Assembly (NCBI GenBank): GCA_041663425.1
Contig: JBAYMS010000074.1
Coordinates: 1 to 5,023 of the forward strand
Source: FEN-1322 sp041663425
Lineage (GTDB): Bacteria > Omnitrophota > Gorgyraeia > 2-01-FULL-45-10
Direction of reading: 5' to 3'
DNA length: 5,023 bases
Below are positions 1-5,023 of this stretch, in pieces. The notes under the pieces were generated by a model. The model saw only the letters and a program-made list of their open reading frames with translations, was not told the DNA's origin and searched no databases. The position numbers were made by a program, and so were the translations under genes. How positions within the stretch are numbered: the stretch's first letter is position 1; each line of letters begins with the position of its first letter.

Positions 1-1
1 A

Positions 2-391
2 AAGCTCGGAGAAGTGGTTTTTTCGGATGTTGCGCTTCTGCGGAAGCTTACAGGTATAGTGCATCCGGAAGTTATAAGGAAAATAAGGCGTTCTGTGGAG
101 GCCGCCGGTAAAAAGGATATAGTTGTTATAGATGCGCCGCTTCTTATCGAGGCGAATCTGAGCAAGCTTATCGATAAACTTGTAGTGGTCAAATGTTCAA
201 AAAGGAGACAAATAGAGCGATGCCAAGAAAAGTTCTGCCTTCAAAAGAAGGAGATATTAAGAAGAATAAGGAACCAGATGCCGTTATCGAAAAAGTTGAA
301 AATGGCGGATATCGTGATAGACAACAGCCTGACAAAGGCCCATACGAAAAAACAGGTCCGAAAGGTGTGGAGGGAAGAGTTATGGAAATAG
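2..391 (+). CDS. coaE: Dephospho-CoA kinase, C-terminal part (5' end outside window)
   Basis: CoaE phosphorylates the 3'-hydroxyl of dephospho-CoA with ATP, the last step of cytosolic coenzyme A synthesis. The frame is open from base 2 (K-L-G-E-V-V-F-S-D), so the GTG at 14 is an internal Val codon, not a start. The 129 visible residues match the last two thirds of the roughly 200-residue family: the F-x-(D/N)...L..L..I-x-HP segment near residues 7-23, the D-A-P-L-L-I-E substrate-side motif near 45-51, the lid region near 66-88, and A-D-x-V-I-D-N near 99-105. The P-loop lies upstream of the window. In the lid, aligned to E. coli CoaE without gaps, the usual second Arg (QRD) is replaced by Lys (EKF); whether this matters is unknown. 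It ends with TAG, and the last 10 nt overlap the rho start, suggesting translational coupling. The identification is firm; the gene being intact is assumed. Confidence 0.93.
   Translation, partial: KLGEVVFSDVALLRKLTGIVHPEVIRKIRRSVEAAGKKDIVVIDAPLLIEANLSKLIDKLVVVKCSKRRQIERCQEKFCLQKKEILRRIRNQMPLSKKLKMADIVIDNSLTKAHTKKQVRKVWREELWK
369..374 (+). promoter_or_regulatory. Ribosome binding site that fixes the rho start
   Basis: A strong GGAGGG Shine-Dalgarno sits 7 nt before the ATG at 382, inside the end of coaE. The reading frame of rho is open upstream to an ATG at 193, but no comparable ribosome binding site precedes 193 or the ATG at 220. This site, together with homology starting at the 382 Met, decides the start. 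Confidence 0.85.
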
Positions 392-1632
392 GCGAACTTA
401 AATCGATGAGCATTTCAGAGCTCACGAAGCTGGCTAAAGATCTGAATGTGCCCGGCATAAGCGGCCTTAAAAAACAGGACTTGATATTCAAGATCCTGCA
501 GGCCAAGACCGAAAAGGAAGGGCTTATATTCGGCGAAGGCGTTCTCGAAATACTTCCAGACGGATTCGGTTTTTTAAGAAGCCCGGATTACAATTATCTG
601 CCCGGACCGGACGATATATATGTCTCCCCGTCGCAGATAAGACGTTTTAATCTTCGGACCGGCGATACCGTAAGCGGACAGATACGTCCCCCGAAAGAAG
701 GCGAGAGGTATTTTGCGCTTCTTAAAGTTGAAGCGGTGAACTTCGGCAATCCGGATGAGACAAAAGACAAGACGCTGTTTGATAACCTTACGCCGCTCTA
801 TCCGGACGAAAGATTTTTGCTTGAAACTAAGCCTGATGAGCTGTCGATGAGGGTAATGGATCTTCTTACTCCGGTCGGAAAAGGTCAGCGCGGACTTATA
901 GTGGCGCCGCCATATAGCGGCAAAACAGTGCTCTTGCAGAAATTCGCGAACGCGGTGACGACCAATTATCCGGAAGCTGTCCTCATAGTGCTGCTCATAG
1001 ACGAGCGCCCTGAGGAAGTCACGGATATGCAGCGCTCTGTAAAGGGCGAGGTCATCAGCTCTACGTTCGACGAGCCATCGGAGCGCCATATACAGGTGGC
1101 GGAGATAGTGCTCGAGAAGGCCAAGAGACTGGTCGAGGCGAAGAAGGACGTCGTAATACTGCTCGATTCTATTACGCGTCTTGCGCGCGCATACAATTCA
1201 TGCGTGCCGCACTCGGGAAAGATACTCTCGGGCGGTGTTGATTCGAACGCGCTGCAGAAGCCGAAAAGATTTTTCGGAGCTGCCCGTAACATAGAAGAAG
1301 GCGGATCGCTTACGATCATCGCGACCGCTCTTGTAGATACGGGTTCGAGAATGGACGAAGTTATATTTGAAGAGTTCAAAGGTACCGGCAATATGGAACT
1401 CCAGATGGACAGGAATCTTTTCCAGAAGAGGATATATCCGGCCATCGATATAAAACGTTCGAATACACGTAAAGAGGAGCTTCTCGTTCATCCGGATGAG
1501 CTTAAGCGCATCTGGCTGATGAGAAAAGTGCTGAACGAACTCAATAGTGATGAAGCGATGCAGCTTCTGATCGAGAAATTGTCTAAATCCAAGACAAATG
1601 CAGAGTTCTTAATGTCAATGAACCAGAAATAA
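382..1632 (+). CDS. rho: Transcription termination factor Rho
   Basis: Rho is a hexameric RNA-dependent ATPase/translocase that loads on untranslated RNA and releases RNA polymerase. The product is 416 aa (E. coli 419) with no insertion. Residues 1-45 form the N-terminal helix bundle (L-x-x-L-A-K, R/K-K-Q-D-L-I-F). The cold-shock-like primary RNA site carries G-F-G-F-L-R at 61-66, D78, Y80, E108 and Y110, at the same numbers as E. coli. The motor follows: Walker A A-P-P-Y-S-G-K-T at 175-182, catalytic Glu in D-E-R-P-E-E at 207-212 (E208), Walker B ending at D262, Q-loop around 280-286, R-loop around 320-326, and Arg finger R363 in T-R-K-E-E-L-L. The equivalents of the E. coli bicyclomycin-contact residues that I checked (E208, R209, D262, S263, R266, L317, T320, K333, G334) are present. 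Odd: the P-loop has Tyr178-Ser179 where E. coli has Lys-Ala. The start overlaps coaE by 10 nt; an upstream in-frame extension to 193 is rejected because homology and the ribosome binding site point to 382. Confidence 0.98.
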   Translation: MEIGELKSMSISELTKLAKDLNVPGISGLKKQDLIFKILQAKTEKEGLIFGEGVLEILPDGFGFLRSPDYNYLPGPDDIYVSPSQIRRFNLRTGDTVSGQIRPPKEGERYFALLKVEAVNFGNPDETKDKTLFDNLTPLYPDERFLLETKPDELSMRVMDLLTPVGKGQRGLIVAPPYSGKTVLLQKFANAVTTNYPEAVLIVLLIDERPEEVTDMQRSVKGEVISSTFDEPSERHIQVAEIVLEKAKRLVEAKKDVVILLDSITRLARAYNSCVPHSGKILSGGVDSNALQKPKRFFGAARNIEEGGSLTIIATALVDTGSRMDEVIFEEFKGTGNMELQMDRNLFQKRIYPAIDIKRSNTRKEELLVHPDELKRIWLMRKVLNELNSDEAMQLLIEKLSKSKTNAEFLMSMNQK

Positions 1633-1654
1633 AAAAACAGGGGGGTAGGAAGAA

Positions 1655-1864
1655 ATGAAAGAGAAGATACATCCGGAATACAAAGAAGCGACGATCGCGT
1701 GCGTATGCGGCGAGGTAATACATACCCGCTCCACAAAACAGAATATACACGTCGATATCTGTTCAAAATGTCATCCATTCTTTACCGGTAAGCAGAAGCT
1801 TATTGACTCGGCAGGCCGCGTGGAGAAGTTTGCGAAGAGATATGCAGGCAAGGTAAAAAAATAA
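1655..1864 (+). CDS. rpmE: Large-subunit ribosomal protein L31 (zinc-binding type)
   Basis: L31 bridges the large subunit to the head of the small subunit. The 69-residue product matches the family length (E. coli 70) and aligns throughout: M-K-x-x-I-H-P at the start, C-x-C at 16/18, C-S-K-C-H-P-F-F-T-G-K-Q at 36-47, and G-R-V-x-x-F near 54-59. All four cysteines (16, 18, 36, 39) are present, so this is the zinc-binding C+ form; in bacteria with two L31 types the other, zinc-free form is made under zinc limitation. A purine-rich AGGGGGG at 1639-1645 lies 9 nt before the ATG, with an AGGA closer in. It sits 22 nt after rho with no terminator hairpin between them. The rho-rpmE pair is a common neighbourhood in bacteria. 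Confidence 0.97.
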   Translation: MKEKIHPEYKEATIACVCGEVIHTRSTKQNIHVDICSKCHPFFTGKQKLIDSAGRVEKFAKRYAGKVKK

Positions 1865-1868
1865 ACCA

Positions 1869-2954
1869 ATGGTATTTGAGAAAGTATTAGAAGAGAAGCG
1901 TAAGCGCTGCGATAAGCTCCACGAGTTATTGGCTGACCCTAAGGTCATTGCCAATGCTCCGGAATATCAGTCGTATGCCAAGGAACTCGCCGGCCTTATG
2001 CCGATCATTAATACATATAATGATTACCTGAGGCTTGTAAGGGACATAAAGGATCTTGATAAAGTTCTGGGCGAGAAAGAGCATGGCCATGACAAAGAAT
2101 TCCTCGTCCTGGCCGAAGATGAAAAACATAAGCTCGAAGGTGATCTGAAGAATGTGGAAGCCAGGATCGAAGAGCTGCTGCTCGAAAAAGAATCAGGGTC
2201 TGACCGCGATATCATCATGGAAATACGCGCAGGCACCGGAGGTCTTGAGGCCAGTCTTTTTGCCGGGGACCTTCTTAGAATGTATTCGAAATACGCTGCG
2301 AAAATGGGGTGGAAAGTGGAGCTTATTGACTCAAGCACCAGCGAAAAGGGAGGATATAAAGAAGTCATCGTCTCTATTTCAGGTAAAGGTGTTTACGGCG
2401 CTATGAAATTTGAGAGCGGAACCCACAGGGTGCAGCGTGTCCCTGAGACTGAAGCGTCCGGGAGGATACATACCTCAGCGGCCACGGTGGCGGTGCTGCC
2501 GGAAGCAGAAGAGGTGGAAATAGAAATAAAGCCCGAAGATCTCAAGATCGACGTATTCAGGTCGGGCGGCGCAGGCGGGCAGGGTGTAAACAGGACAGAC
2601 TCAGCAGTGCGTCTGACTTATTTGCCGACAGGGCTTGTCGTTACCTGCCAGGATGAGCGTTCACAGCTTAAAAATAAACATAAAGCAATGCGGGTCTTGA
2701 GGGCGAGATTGTATGATCAGAAACGGGCAGAGCTTGATAAGAAGATGTCTCAGGACAGGCGCTCTCAGGTTGGTTCGGGCGACAGGTCAGAGAAAATACG
2801 GACATACAACTTTCCTGACAGACGTATTACCGACCATAGGATAGGATTTACTGCTCATAATATGGAAGATGTGCTGGAAGGTGAAATGGGTGAGCTTATA
2901 AACGCGCTGAAGGCTGAAGAGAAGAAACTGAGGATAGAGGCGGTCTCTAAATGA
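1869..2954 (+). CDS. prfA: Peptide chain release factor 1 (RF1)
   Basis: RF1 reads UAA and UAG in the ribosomal A site and triggers peptidyl-tRNA hydrolysis. At 361 aa it is full length (E. coli 360). Residues 1-105 are the helical N-terminal domain. The codon-reading motif is P-E-T at 192-194 (RF1 P-x-T pattern, not the RF2 SPF), in the context R-V-Q-R-V-P-E-T-E...G-R-I-H-T-S. The catalytic loop is G-G-A-G-G-Q-G-V-N, with GGQ at 236-238; Q238 is the residue methylated by PrmC. The conserved C-terminal elements Q-D-E-R-S-Q (261-266), G-S-G-D-R-S (302-307) and R-T-Y-N-F-P (311-316) are all present. The start follows rpmE by 4 nt and has only a distant AAGG at 1850-1853 (15 nt), so translation probably depends on ribosomes finishing rpmE. 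The gene stops at TGA, shared with the prmC start as ATGA. Confidence 0.98.
   Translation: MVFEKVLEEKRKRCDKLHELLADPKVIANAPEYQSYAKELAGLMPIINTYNDYLRLVRDIKDLDKVLGEKEHGHDKEFLVLAEDEKHKLEGDLKNVEARIEELLLEKESGSDRDIIMEIRAGTGGLEASLFAGDLLRMYSKYAAKMGWKVELIDSSTSEKGGYKEVIVSISGKGVYGAMKFESGTHRVQRVPETEASGRIHTSAATVAVLPEAEEVEIEIKPEDLKIDVFRSGGAGGQGVNRTDSAVRLTYLPTGLVVTCQDERSQLKNKHKAMRVLRARLYDQKRAELDKKMSQDRRSQVGSGDRSEKIRTYNFPDRRITDHRIGFTAHNMEDVLEGEMGELINALKAEEKKLRIEAVSK
2937..2940 (+). promoter_or_regulatory. Ribosome binding site supporting the short prmC start
   Basis: GAGG within the last codons of prfA lies 10 nt before the ATG at 2951. The codon directly before this ATG in the same frame (2948-2950) is TAA, so no upstream in-frame start could extend the protein. 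This makes 2951 the earliest possible start. Confidence 0.6.
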
Positions 2955-3619
2955 ATAATGTAACGCCGTTTATGCCTATCCAATATATAATTGGACATAC
3001 AGAATTTTGCGGGCTTGATATAAAAGTGGATGAAAATGTCCTTATCCCAAGACCGGAAACAGAGCTTCTGGTTGAGAAAGCGGTAGAGGTTGCAAAAAGT
3101 CAGAAAGCTGCTGTTGCGATCCTTGATCTTTGCACCGGTTCCGGTAATATCGCAATTGCATTGACAAAACGTGTATCTGCCTGTAGAATATTCGCTTCCG
3201 ACATTTCGGAAGGGGCTCTGAAAATTGCCCGCGCTAATATAGAACACCATGGCGCATCCGGCAGTATAGAGCTTGTGAAAAGCGATCTTTTTGATAAAAT
3301 TAATGATAGATTTGATATGATAGTTTCAAATCCTCCGTATATAGCAAAATTTGAATTTGAGACACTACAGAAAGAAGTTCTGAGAGAGCCCTGGACAGCT
3401 CTGGATGGCGGAGAGGACGGGCTCGATTTTTATCGGAGAATTATCGGCTCGGCGCATTTGTGCTTAAAGCCGGGCGGTCATATTTTATTTGAAATAGGAT
3501 TTGGCCAGGCTAAGGAAATTAAGCAAATAATAAGTTCGTCCGGAAATTTTAAAATTATAGATATAGCAAAAGATTTTAACGAAATAGATAGGGTTATTAT
3601 TGCTCAATGGATAAATTAG
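2951..3619 (+). CDS. prmC: Release factor glutamine methyltransferase PrmC, lacking the N-terminal domain
   Basis: PrmC (HemK) transfers a methyl group from S-adenosylmethionine to the glutamine N5 of the GGQ motif in RF1 and RF2, improving termination. The product is 222 aa against 277 in E. coli. It begins at the linker motif P-I-Q-Y-I-I-G-x-x-E-F (residues 9-19) and then has the whole catalytic domain: L-I-P-R-P-E-T-E at 31-38, SAM-binding L-D-L-C-T-G-S-G-N-I-A at 58-68, an acidic residue D84 after the second strand, the substrate-amide motif N-P-P-Y at 127-130, and D-R-V-I near the C-terminus (213-216). The roughly 70-residue N-terminal helical bundle that contacts the release factor in E. 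coli is absent, and an in-frame TAA immediately upstream rules out a missed start. Gene order supports the name: it overlaps prfA, its substrate gene, by 4 nt and murA by 13 nt. G+C is about 40% by hand count, below its neighbours. Another protein methyltransferase of the NPPY family is a less likely reading. Confidence 0.9.
   Translation: MNNVTPFMPIQYIIGHTEFCGLDIKVDENVLIPRPETELLVEKAVEVAKSQKAAVAILDLCTGSGNIAIALTKRVSACRIFASDISEGALKIARANIEHHGASGSIELVKSDLFDKINDRFDMIVSNPPYIAKFEFETLQKEVLREPWTALDGGEDGLDFYRRIIGSAHLCLKPGGHILFEIGFGQAKEIKQIISSSGNFKIIDIAKDFNEIDRVIIAQWIN
3161..3189 (+). promoter_or_regulatory. Candidate sigma70-type promoter inside prmC
   Basis: A consensus -35 TTGACA (3161-3166) is followed after exactly 17 nt by TAGAAT (3184-3189), five of six matches to the -10 consensus. 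There is no extended -10 TGn. It lies within the prmC coding sequence and points toward murA, whose start is about 410 nt downstream. It could give murA and rpsP transcription independent of the upstream operon. The evidence is sequence match only, and the promoter preferences of this organism are unknown. Confidence 0.3.
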
Positions 3620-4875
3620 TAGTCGAGGGCGGCAGGAGGCTGGAAGGCGCTGTTGCTATAAGCGGGGCAAAGAACGCGTGCCTGCCGATACTTGCGGCCG
3701 CACTTCTTTCCGACGAGAAATCTGTAATAAAGAATATCCCGAACCTTCGCGACATGTCGACGATGCTGAAGATAATCAAGAATTTCGGCGTCCGGGTATC
3801 TCAGGAGGGTTCGACGGTTACGATAGAACCGCACGGCTACAAAAAATATATTGCACCATACGAGCTTGTAAGTACAATGCGTGCGTCAGTCTGCGTCTTA
3901 GGTCCGCTCCTTGCTAAACAGAGGAGGGCGGAGGTTTCGTTCCCGGGTGGATGCGTTATAGGGCCGAGGCCGATAGACCTGCATATAAAAGGATTGAAAG
4001 CGCTGGGCGCTGATATTAAGGTTGAGCGCGGTTACATACTCGCCGACGGCAAAAAAATGCGCGGCGGCAGCGTTTATCTGGGCGGACATTTCGGATCGAG
4101 CGTTCTTGCAACTGCGAATACGATGATGGCCGCGACTCTGATAAAAGGCACTACAGTCATTGAGAACGCGGCATGCGAGCCGGAAGTTGTGGATCTGACG
4201 AACTTTCTGATAAAGATGGGCGCAAAGATAAAAGGTGTCGCAACGCATACGCTGGTAATAGAGGGCGTTAAGAAATTAGGCGGGGCGGAACACTCCGTTA
4301 TACCCGACAGGATAGAGGCAGGCACATATATACTGGCCGCAGCGGTGACGAAAGGTGACATTACGCTTAAGAATGCGATACCTGAGCACATGGTTGCGCT
4401 TATAGATAAACTTAGCGAGGCCGGGCTTGAAATAAAGAATACAGCCGGCGGAGGTTTGCGGGTGCGTTATGTAAGAAAACTGCGCCCTATGGATATAACG
4501 ACACTTCCGTATCCCGGGTTTCCGACGGATATGCAGGCACAGTTTATGAGCCTGATGGCAGTTACAGATGGGATAAGCGTAATAACGGAAAAAATATATC
4601 CCGAAAGATTTATACACATAAGCGAGCTGAACAGGATGGGCTCCGATATTCTACTTGAAGGAGCCAGCGCTATTGTCAAAGGCGTCAGAAATTTAAGCGG
4701 TGCGCCTGTCATGGCGTCTGATCTGAGAGCGTCTGCTGCTCTAGTCCTTGCGGGGCTGGTAGCGAAAGGCAGGACGGACGTCCAGAGGATATACCATCTT
4801 GACAGAGGCTATGAGAAGATAGAAGAGAAGCTCCTGAAGCTGGGAGCGAATGTTTGGAGAGAAAAAGAAAAATAG
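3607..4875 (+). CDS. murA: UDP-N-acetylglucosamine 1-carboxyvinyltransferase (MurA)
   Basis: MurA transfers enolpyruvate from phosphoenolpyruvate to UDP-GlcNAc, the first committed step of peptidoglycan synthesis, in the cytosol. The 422-residue product aligns with E. coli MurA (419) end to end. Key residues seen: K22 and N23 in S-G-A-K-N-A, the active-site cysteine C116 in P-G-G-C-V-I-G-P-R-P (E. coli C115), R121, D308 in F-P-T-D-M-Q-A-Q (E. coli D305) and R400 in H-L-D-R-G-Y (E. coli R397). The Cys form is the one that fosfomycin alkylates; mycobacteria and chlamydiae have Asp there. The ATG overlaps the prmC end by 13 nt; the best Shine-Dalgarno-like match, ATAGGG at 3588-3593, is 13 nt away and weak, so coupling to prmC is likely. 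A possible promoter in prmC (3161-3189) may add transcription. It ends with TAG. The identification is secure. Confidence 0.98.
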   Translation: MDKLVVEGGRRLEGAVAISGAKNACLPILAAALLSDEKSVIKNIPNLRDMSTMLKIIKNFGVRVSQEGSTVTIEPHGYKKYIAPYELVSTMRASVCVLGPLLAKQRRAEVSFPGGCVIGPRPIDLHIKGLKALGADIKVERGYILADGKKMRGGSVYLGGHFGSSVLATANTMMAATLIKGTTVIENAACEPEVVDLTNFLIKMGAKIKGVATHTLVIEGVKKLGGAEHSVIPDRIEAGTYILAAAVTKGDITLKNAIPEHMVALIDKLSEAGLEIKNTAGGGLRVRYVRKLRPMDITTLPYPGFPTDMQAQFMSLMAVTDGISVITEKIYPERFIHISELNRMGSDILLEGASAIVKGVRNLSGAPVMASDLRASAALVLAGLVAKGRTDVQRIYHLDRGYEKIEEKLLKLGANVWREKEK

Positions 4876-4925
4876 AAAGTCCTCTCGGCTCGGCCTGAAC
4901 TGATCAATGGCCTTGCTCGGGGAGA

Positions 4926-4941
4926 TTTGCCTGAAGGCAAA
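4926..4941 (+). other. Perfect 6-bp hairpin with TGAA tetraloop in the rpsP leader
   Basis: TTTGCC (4926-4931) and GGCAAA (4936-4941) are exact reverse complements around a TGAA loop. No T-run follows, so it does not look like an intrinsic terminator. Its left arm overlaps GATTTG (4924-4929), which can instead pair with CAAATC (4949-4954), so the two pairings exclude each other. Confidence 0.5.
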
Positions 4942-4954
4942 GCAACATCAAATC

Positions 4955-4960
4955 GGAGGA
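4955..4960 (+). promoter_or_regulatory. rpsP ribosome binding site
   Basis: GGAGGA is a near-ideal Shine-Dalgarno; GGAGG ends 7 nt before the ATG at 4967. A second ATG at 4962, in another frame, is only 1-2 nt from this site and opens just five codons before TAA (4977-4979), so the spacing favours 4967. Confidence 0.85.
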
Positions 4961-4966
4961 AATGAG

Positions 4967-5023
4967 ATGCCAGCAGTAATCAGATTAACGAGGACGGGTG
5001 CAAAGAAGAAACCGGTTCATCGG
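4967..5023 (+). CDS. rpsP: Small-subunit ribosomal protein S16, N-terminal part (3' end outside window)
   Basis: S16 binds 16S rRNA and is needed for assembly of the 5' domain of the small subunit. Only 19 codons are visible: M-P-A-V-I-R-L-T-R-T-G-A-K-K-K-P-V-H-R. The pattern I-R-L-x-R-x-G-x-K-K-x-P-x-x-R is the hallmark start of S16 (family consensus about M-A-V-x-I-R-L-x-R-x-G-x-K-K-x-P-F-Y-R). The usual Phe-Tyr before the last Arg is Val-His here. The start is backed by the strong ribosome binding site at 4955-4960. In many bacteria rpsP is followed by rimM, trmD and rplS, which can be expected just past the window. The frame is open to the last base. The short visible length limits confidence somewhat. 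Confidence 0.85.
   Translation, partial: MPAVIRLTRTGAKKKPVHR

Larger units (their letters stand above)
4876..4966 (+). promoter_or_regulatory. murA-rpsP intergenic region / putative rpsP leader
   Basis: This 91-nt gap is the only non-coding stretch of note in the window. It is rich in self-complementarity. CTCTC (4882-4886) can pair with GGGAG (4920-4924, one G-U), enclosing GGCC (4892-4895) paired with GGCC (4909-4912). A 6-bp hairpin follows at 4926-4941. TCCTCT (4880-4885) is complementary to the rpsP Shine-Dalgarno GGAGGA (4955-4960, one G-U), and GATTTG (4924-4929) is a perfect match to CAAATC (4949-4954), next to it. The word CTCGG occurs three times (4884, 4889, 4916). I see no -35/-10 pair and no T-run that would make an intrinsic terminator. 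Autoregulation by S16 or another ligand is a guess; I do not recognise a known riboswitch. Confidence 0.4.

Noticed and set aside
193..381. N-terminal extension of Rho of 63 codons, in frame with the gene and overlapping coaE
   Set aside because: No Shine-Dalgarno before 193 or 220, the translated extension does not resemble a Rho domain, the region is fully explained by coaE in another frame, and a strong ribosome binding site plus homology fix the start at 382.
574..1089. Long open frame on the - strand inside rho (also 966-1445 and others)
   Set aside because: It runs opposite to a full-length, highly conserved Rho sequence, shows no recognisable domain and has no clear ribosome binding site; it is a compositional shadow.
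2326..2360. Promoter-like TTGACT ... TATAAA inside prfA
   Set aside because: The spacer is 23 nt, well outside the 16-18 nt range for a sigma70-type promoter.
2152..2406. Second + strand open frame inside prfA
   Set aside because: It overlaps the conserved RF1 sequence in another frame and has no family features; the neighbouring conserved motifs are all in the prfA frame.
3898..4248. Open frames on the - strand inside murA (also 4074-4391, 4276-4617, 4467-4712)
   Set aside because: All lie wholly within the end-to-end MurA alignment and resemble no protein I know.
4882..4924. Intrinsic terminator after murA
   Set aside because: The stem is short and interrupted, and only ATTT follows rather than a U-tract; better treated as part of a possible leader.
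4962..4979. Five-codon open frame starting at ATG 4962 and overlapping the rpsP start
   Set aside because: It is too close to the Shine-Dalgarno for efficient initiation and very short; most likely incidental.

Overview
The window is a stretch of bacterial chromosome carrying seven housekeeping genes, all on the + strand: coaE (3' part), rho, rpmE, prfA, prmC, murA and the first 19 codons of rpsP. The first six are packed as one transcription unit: coaE/rho overlap by 10 nt, rho–rpmE are 22 nt apart, rpmE–prfA 4 nt apart, prfA/prmC overlap by 4 nt (ATGA) and prmC/murA overlap by 13 nt. The only real intergenic space is the 91 nt between murA and rpsP. There are no tRNA or rRNA genes, mobile elements, CRISPR arrays or phage genes, and no credible gene on the - strand.

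Organism: a bacterium that makes peptidoglycan (murA) and has the usual bacterial termination factors. The order coaE-rho-rpmE-prfA-prmC-murA resembles arrangements I know from Deltaproteobacteria and some uncultured lineages such as Omnitrophota; Bacillus keeps a related murA-rho-rpmE-prfA-prmC cluster. G+C is near 50% in the rho and murA stretches sampled, with heavy use of ATA (Ile) and AGA/AGG (Arg) codons. A candidate-phylum or deltaproteobacteria-like source is an inference; a 16S gene or whole-proteome placement would be needed to decide it.

How the genes fit together: rho ends transcription. prfA (RF1) ends translation at UAA/UAG, and prmC methylates the GGQ glutamine of release factors, so enzyme and substrate are adjacent. 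rpmE and rpsP encode ribosomal proteins L31 and S16. coaE makes coenzyme A and murA commits UDP-GlcNAc to peptidoglycan. It is a growth-related operon rather than one pathway.

I found no new multi-gene system. The points worth a second look are: (1) a PrmC lacking the entire N-terminal helical domain, with an in-frame stop directly before its ATG; (2) a murA-rpsP leader that can be drawn in two mutually exclusive folds, one hiding the rpsP ribosome binding site; (3) a near-consensus sigma70-type promoter inside prmC pointing at murA; (4) a Tyr-Ser substitution in the Rho P-loop; (5) a lower G+C of about 40% across prmC.
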